Below the pieces are notes generated by a model. That model had not been told where the DNA came from, searched no databases, and saw only the letters and a list, made by a program, of their open reading frames with translations. Of a stretch of DNA of 23,129 nucleotides, positions 18,880-23,129 are shown piece by piece (the first letter of the stretch is position 1; each line of letters opens with the position of its first letter). The position numbers and the translations under genes are program-made. Source of the stretch: Atkinsonella hypoxylon (lineage: Eukaryota; Ascomycota; Sordariomycetes; Hypocreales; Clavicipitaceae); the NCBI GenBank assembly GCA_000729835.1, contig JFHB01000326.1:1-23129 (forward strand), given 5' to 3'.

Positions 18880-21300
18880 TAATATCTAAGATAGAGTAAC
18901 TTTAGAAGAAGCTTAGTAGAAGGAACTATATTCCTTTTACTAATAAAGAACTTAAAACTATATACTAATTCTATAAATTTTACTGCTAAAATCTAGATTT
19001 CTAGATTTAAAAAAGGGATTTTATACCTTAAGAGAAAAGAAGCCTACTACTTTATTTTACTTACTATAAATTTATTAATAAATAGCTTAAATTATATAAC
19101 TAACTTAAGCTAGTAGAACTACCTTCTTACTAGAATACTGTTAATACTTCTATAGTATAGTAAGTATAGAGGTAGGTTAATAGAATTATTAATAAGACTA
19201 AATCTACTAAACTCTTTATAGATTTACTAATAGTAATACTAAAAGGAAAAGCTAAAGCTAAATTATTTAGATTTAATAGCTTAAGAGACACTATCTATAA
19301 AGCTAGTGCTAGTTCTACCTAGAATATTAAAGGAAAGTAAGTATAGAGATCTAGATTTACACTACTTACTAAGGACCTAGATCTATTAAATATACCTTAA
19401 ACTACTAAAAAGAACTTACTAATTAAAGAACTAGCTAAAATCTTACTACTTTTATAGGCTTACTAAAGGTTTTATACTCTTAAGCTAAAGTATAAAGTAA
19501 AGAAAGCAGTAGATCTACTTAAAAAAAGAAACCCTTTACTAAAATAGCTTATAGGTTTTTCTATAGAAATTAGTAGGTAAATTAGTAGAATTAAAGAAGA
19601 ATTAATTAATAAAATTAGTAAATTATAAAGAGAATTAAATAATAAAATTACTGCTCTTTAGGTAGAGTAATAATACTTAGCCTAGAAAATAGAGACTATA
19701 CTTAAGCCTTAAGATAAATACAATAGATAATACTATACTTAATAAGGCTTTTAGCCTAAGGATTATAGATAAAGGGCTTTTAATCTTTACTTACCTTTAA
19801 AAGATAATTAAAACTAAAAGTAAGGTTAAAAGCAACCTTTAGGTAAAAGAAACTATATAATATAGAAATACTTTAAACACTTTAGTACTTTTCTAAAAGA
19901 ATAAAAGCTATTATAATTTCTAAAGAATCTATTAGAGTAATACTATAATAGTAAAGCTAAGAAGAGCTAAGATACTAAAAAAGACTAGAATTAAGTATTT
20001 AGTAACTTTAAATATTAGTATATAAATTAATAAGCACTATACTATATTAGAAACAATAATCCTTAGCTAAATCTAGTAGATAAAAGGCTAAATCTATATT
20101 AAAAACAGAATAACTAAAGTAATATATAGTTTTAAACCCCTAAGGAATAAATAGATTCTATATAGAAGATTACTAATATTAGTTACTTTAAACCCTTTAA
20201 TAATAGAAATATTTATAAGCTAATTTTATATAAAGAAAAGCACACTATTTTCTACAATATAGAGCTATAGATCTAAGCTATTAAAGACTACTGTAGCTAT
20301 AGTGTAATTAACGCCTAGAAAGCTATTTATATTAAGCTTTAAACTCTCTTTAAAGGGAATACATTAATATAGTATAGGCAGTATCTAGATTACTATAAAA
20401 AAACAGCTATTTTTAGCAGTTTAAACTCTATTTATACTGCTATTTATAAAGAATTTAGTATATAGATCTAGAATGCAATAATATAGCTAGATTTAGCTAA
20501 GTTTATAGAGCAAAATATAATTAAAGAAAAATTATTTAAGGAATTTACCTTTAGAGTATTCTAATATATTTATATAAATAGTAAAACTACTAATCTTTAG
20601 CTCCTTTTAAGACTTTATTATAAGCTATACTTAGGATTATAATAGCTATACTTAATTTTAACAGTAAAAGACCTAAGATCTATATATATTACTATAGTAA
20701 ATAATAAAGTTAAGGATCTATAAAAATGCCTTAAGGATCTAAAAAAACAATAAAAGTTAAAAGACTATAAAGAAGGTACTAATACCTACTATACTTAAAG
20801 TAAATCTAATAGTAAGAACTTTAAAAACAATAAAGTAGCTTAAGGTAACTAAGCTAACTAGAATAGAAGCAATAGTTAATTTTAGTTCTAACCTTTATTC
20901 TATAAAAATTACTAGAATAATTATACTTAATATCTACTGTAAAACTAAAGGAATTAGCTATTAAGAGAGCAGTAACTTTAGCCTTAGTAGAACTAGAATT
21001 TAGGGGCTAGCTAGAATTATTAGCTAAAGCTATAGTATCTTTAGTAGCTTTAACGTTTCTAATAATAGAGCTTACTATAGAATAATAAGGAATATACCTA
21101 TATAATAACGTTTAAAGATAAATTTAACTAAAAAGACTATAAAAAGTACCTTAAAAGCTATAAATACTAGCTAATAGAAGAAGAAGAAATAGTTAATACT
21201 AAGGAACTACTAACTAGCTTAGAATCTAACTTTATTAAAACCTATTTTACTAAAAGTAAAGAAAAGTAAAAGAAAAAGGTTTAAATAAAGGTAAACTAAA
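18880..21300 (+). pseudogene. family B gag region: coiled-coil N-terminus then capsid-like domain
   Basis: The first kilobase reads as Lys/Leu/Glu-rich coiled-coil-like sequence with phrases such as KELAKILLLL, KLKYKVKKAVDLLKKR and ISRIKEELINKISKL (19430-19625). From about 20165 to 20750 it reads like the fungal gypsy capsid: ISYFKPFNNRNIYKLILY, then FYNIELxIxAIKDY, YIKLxTLFKGNTLIxY and FKEFTFRVF. The tail (20780-21000) is Asn/Gln/Ser-rich with repeated aromatic residues (FYKNYxNNYTxYLL), where a nucleic-acid-binding segment would be expected; no clear zinc knuckle is seen. Stops are frequent and frame changes are likely, so exact limits are not known. The start codon is not recognisable. Confidence 0.62.
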
Positions 21301-21359
21301 AGAATTTATAAGGAATCTAAATAGAGTAAGTAGTTAAAGTAGTTATAAAGCTATAGCTT

Positions 21360-21850
21360 ATTAAATTTAGTATTTTAAAGTTAAATTCCTTTCTAAAGAT
21401 TCCTATTTAATTCTATAATAAGGGACTATTACATTAGATCTACCTAAATACTAAAACCTCTTTAGTGCTAGTTAATAAAGTATAGTTAACTTAGTTTAGT
21501 TAAAATGTAAAATAGGCAAAAATAGAGCTAAAACTAGTTACTAAAGTGTAATTATTCTTCTATATCTCTAAGACAGCTATATTTAACTTCTATATCCTTA
21601 GATCTATATATAGCGTACTTATAACTAGCTATTTTACAGTTATAGCTAATGTAATAAGTAACTTAGGGCTAAAGCTCCTTTTAGGTTTAACCTTTCTCTA
21701 TAATTATAGTGTTAAAATCGATTTTATCTGCCTTAAAGCTACTATTAAGTCTATTTATAATATAGTTATAGAAATAGGTATCTTTTAGCTAATTTTAAAG
21801 AGTTTATATTAGAATATAACAGTAGTATAAGCTGTAATAATTCCACTAAA
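21360..21850 (+). pseudogene. family B retropepsin-like protease region
   Basis: The stretch reads KTAIFNFYILRSIYSVLITSY at about 21570-21630 and then LGLKLLLGLTFLYNYSVKIDF near 21665-21725. This matches the second half of gypsy aspartic proteases, where 'LLGLDFLxxYGxxID' is typical; the Asp of that block is Thr here. I do not find a clear D-S/T-G active site upstream, which may be lost to mutation. The region between this and RT (21850-22400) is a plausible protease-RT linker containing SNLILDILLSITN and later YNKGIISIPKD. Confidence 0.5.
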
Positions 21851-22399
21851 ATTATAGAAGTATATTCTAGTTAAATAGAAGGAGGTACTAGCTAATAAAA
21901 AGGCTACTGCTTACTATATATACTTAAAATCTAACCTTATTCTAGATATATTACTTAGTATAACTAACTAGAAATAAATAGTAGCTTATAACTATTTAGA
22001 TAAATTTATTATAATCTAAAAAAATTAAAAGGTTACTTATCTTTAGTATAATAAAGAGCTTAAGGCTAACTATATAATTATAAACCTATTTAATTTATAT
22101 ATATATTTTTCTAAGGATATTATACCTAATAATAGTTTATTGCCTATAGAAGATTATAAAATATAGAAAGAAGGTAATAGTAGTAGATTTAACCCTAAAA
22201 AAGTTAATAATAGTATCTCTATATATAGAATCTCTTATTCTAAGAATATACTATATATTTACAATAAATATAAGGTTAAGGTAGAAAACTTAAACCTAAA
22301 CGTTACAGCTAAACTTATTAACTTAACAGATAAATATAACATTTATTATAATAAAGGTATTATTTCTATACCTAAAGACTAGTATATAAGAGTAAATTT

Positions 22400-23129
22400 A
22401 GTAGATAGATAGTAGAAGCAGCTAAAACCTATTTAAATCTACCTACTAGAAGCTAAAGATAAAGCTAAACTAGATAAGGTTTACAATAAGCTATATTTAA
22501 GTAGAAAGATATTGTATTTAGACAACTTAGCAGCTATAGTCTACTTAGCCTTTATAGTGTAGATTAAAACCTTAATAGAAAGAAAAGAATAAGTTATAGT
22601 TAATATAAGGCTGCTTAACAGTATAGTAATACTAAATATATACTTTTTACTAGATTAATTAAATATTATAGTAGATATATATAGTAAGAAGATATTTTTG
22701 CTCTTTAATATATTAAGGTTTTTCTACTAGCTTTCTATAAAATAAAAGCACTAATCTTATATAGTAGTAATATTAAAATAAGGATTAAAAGCATTAAATA
22801 TAGCGCTTATAGGCTTTAAGAATACACTAGCTTTTGCTTAATAGTATATAGACTAATTATTTTAAAAGCATTAGTATTTTATATAAATCTATATTAATAA
22901 CATTATTATATTCTTTAACTCTACTAAAGACTACCTTATATACCTTAATATAGTCTTATTAATTCTAAAGAAAAATAAGTTAATAATAGCTATAAAGAAG
23001 TTATTTATAGGCTACTTAGCTATTTAGCTATTAGGTTTTATTATTAATAGTAATAGAATTATTAATATAAATAATAGGCTAAAAGCTTTTTAAAAACTAA
23101 GTTTTTAGTAAATCTTATAAATCTAGAGA
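22400..23129 (+). pseudogene. family B reverse transcriptase, truncated by the window end
   Basis: The frame reads KLDKVYNKLYLSRKILYLDN, then VNIRLLNSIVILNIYFLLD (family form 'xDxRxLNxxxxxDxYPLP'), FLLFNILRFFY, LNIALIGFKNTLAFA, and YINNIIIFFNSTKDY with the catalytic YIDD changed to Y-I-N-N at 22890-22901. It continues as LIYLNIVLLILKKNKLIIAIKK. A one-base deletion near 23100 relative to the minus-strand copy shifts the frame just before the edge. These are the fingers and palm of gypsy RT. Every key Asp I can place has become Asn by G-to-A change. Confidence 0.85.

Larger units (their letters stand above)
18577..23129 (+). mobile_element. family B chromovirus copy B-c, 5' half, opposite orientation, runs off the window
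   Basis: 5' LTR, leader, gag, protease and the first part of RT on the plus strand. The RT part 22640-23129 is an inverted copy of 10252-10742 (490 versus 491 bp, one single-base indel near 23100). Because B-c and B-b are different copies of one family, together they span the element from 5' LTR to 3' LTR. Confidence 0.85.

Noticed and set aside
1..23129. CRISPR array, bacterial operon, or host protein-coding gene with introns
   Set aside because: No regularly spaced repeats, no ribosome-binding sites or compact operon layout, and every recognisable protein motif belongs to an LTR retrotransposon.

Overview
The window looks like repeat-only heterochromatin from a filamentous ascomycete (Pezizomycotina). 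It is very AT-rich. TpA, TAG and TAA are everywhere, while CpA/TpG is scarce, and related copies differ almost only by C/T and G/A changes. That is the signature of repeat-induced point mutation (RIP). I found no intact host gene, tRNA, rRNA or CRISPR array. Everything I could identify is a decayed LTR retrotransposon, and the copies are nested inside one another.

Layout. 1-600 (-): coiled-coil gag-like remnant of a gypsy-type element (family C), running off the left edge. About 868-3410 (+): family A, a Ty3/gypsy element, present as an integrase fragment, then a probable LTR, then gag with a zinc knuckle and the start of a protease. 3411-10742 (-), resuming at 18542-18576: family B, a Ty3/gypsy chromovirus with 243-bp LTRs, pol (RT, RNase H, integrase, chromodomain) and an unrecognised extra ORF between pol and the 3' LTR. 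Two family B 3' ends lie in tandem (3411-4857 and 4858 onward), probably one B copy inserted in another. 10743-18541 (-): a complete Ty1/copia element with 697-bp LTRs and the target duplication AGTAT, sitting in the family B RT. 18577-23129 (+): another family B copy in the opposite orientation (5' LTR, gag, protease, start of RT), running off the right edge.

Order of events inferred from the junctions: family A was the host; B-a entered A (junction 3410/3411); B-b entered the extra ORF of B-a (4857/4858); copia entered the RT of B-b (TSD AGTAT); B-c entered the same RT 35 bp from the copia insertion. RIP damage is heaviest in the gypsy coding regions and lighter in copia, whose gag-pol frame still runs from 16951 to 11690 with stops but no net frameshift. 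The two oppositely oriented family B copies complement each other. Their combined length gives about 9.9 kb for the whole element, of which about 2.7 kb lies between the end of pol and the 3' LTR.
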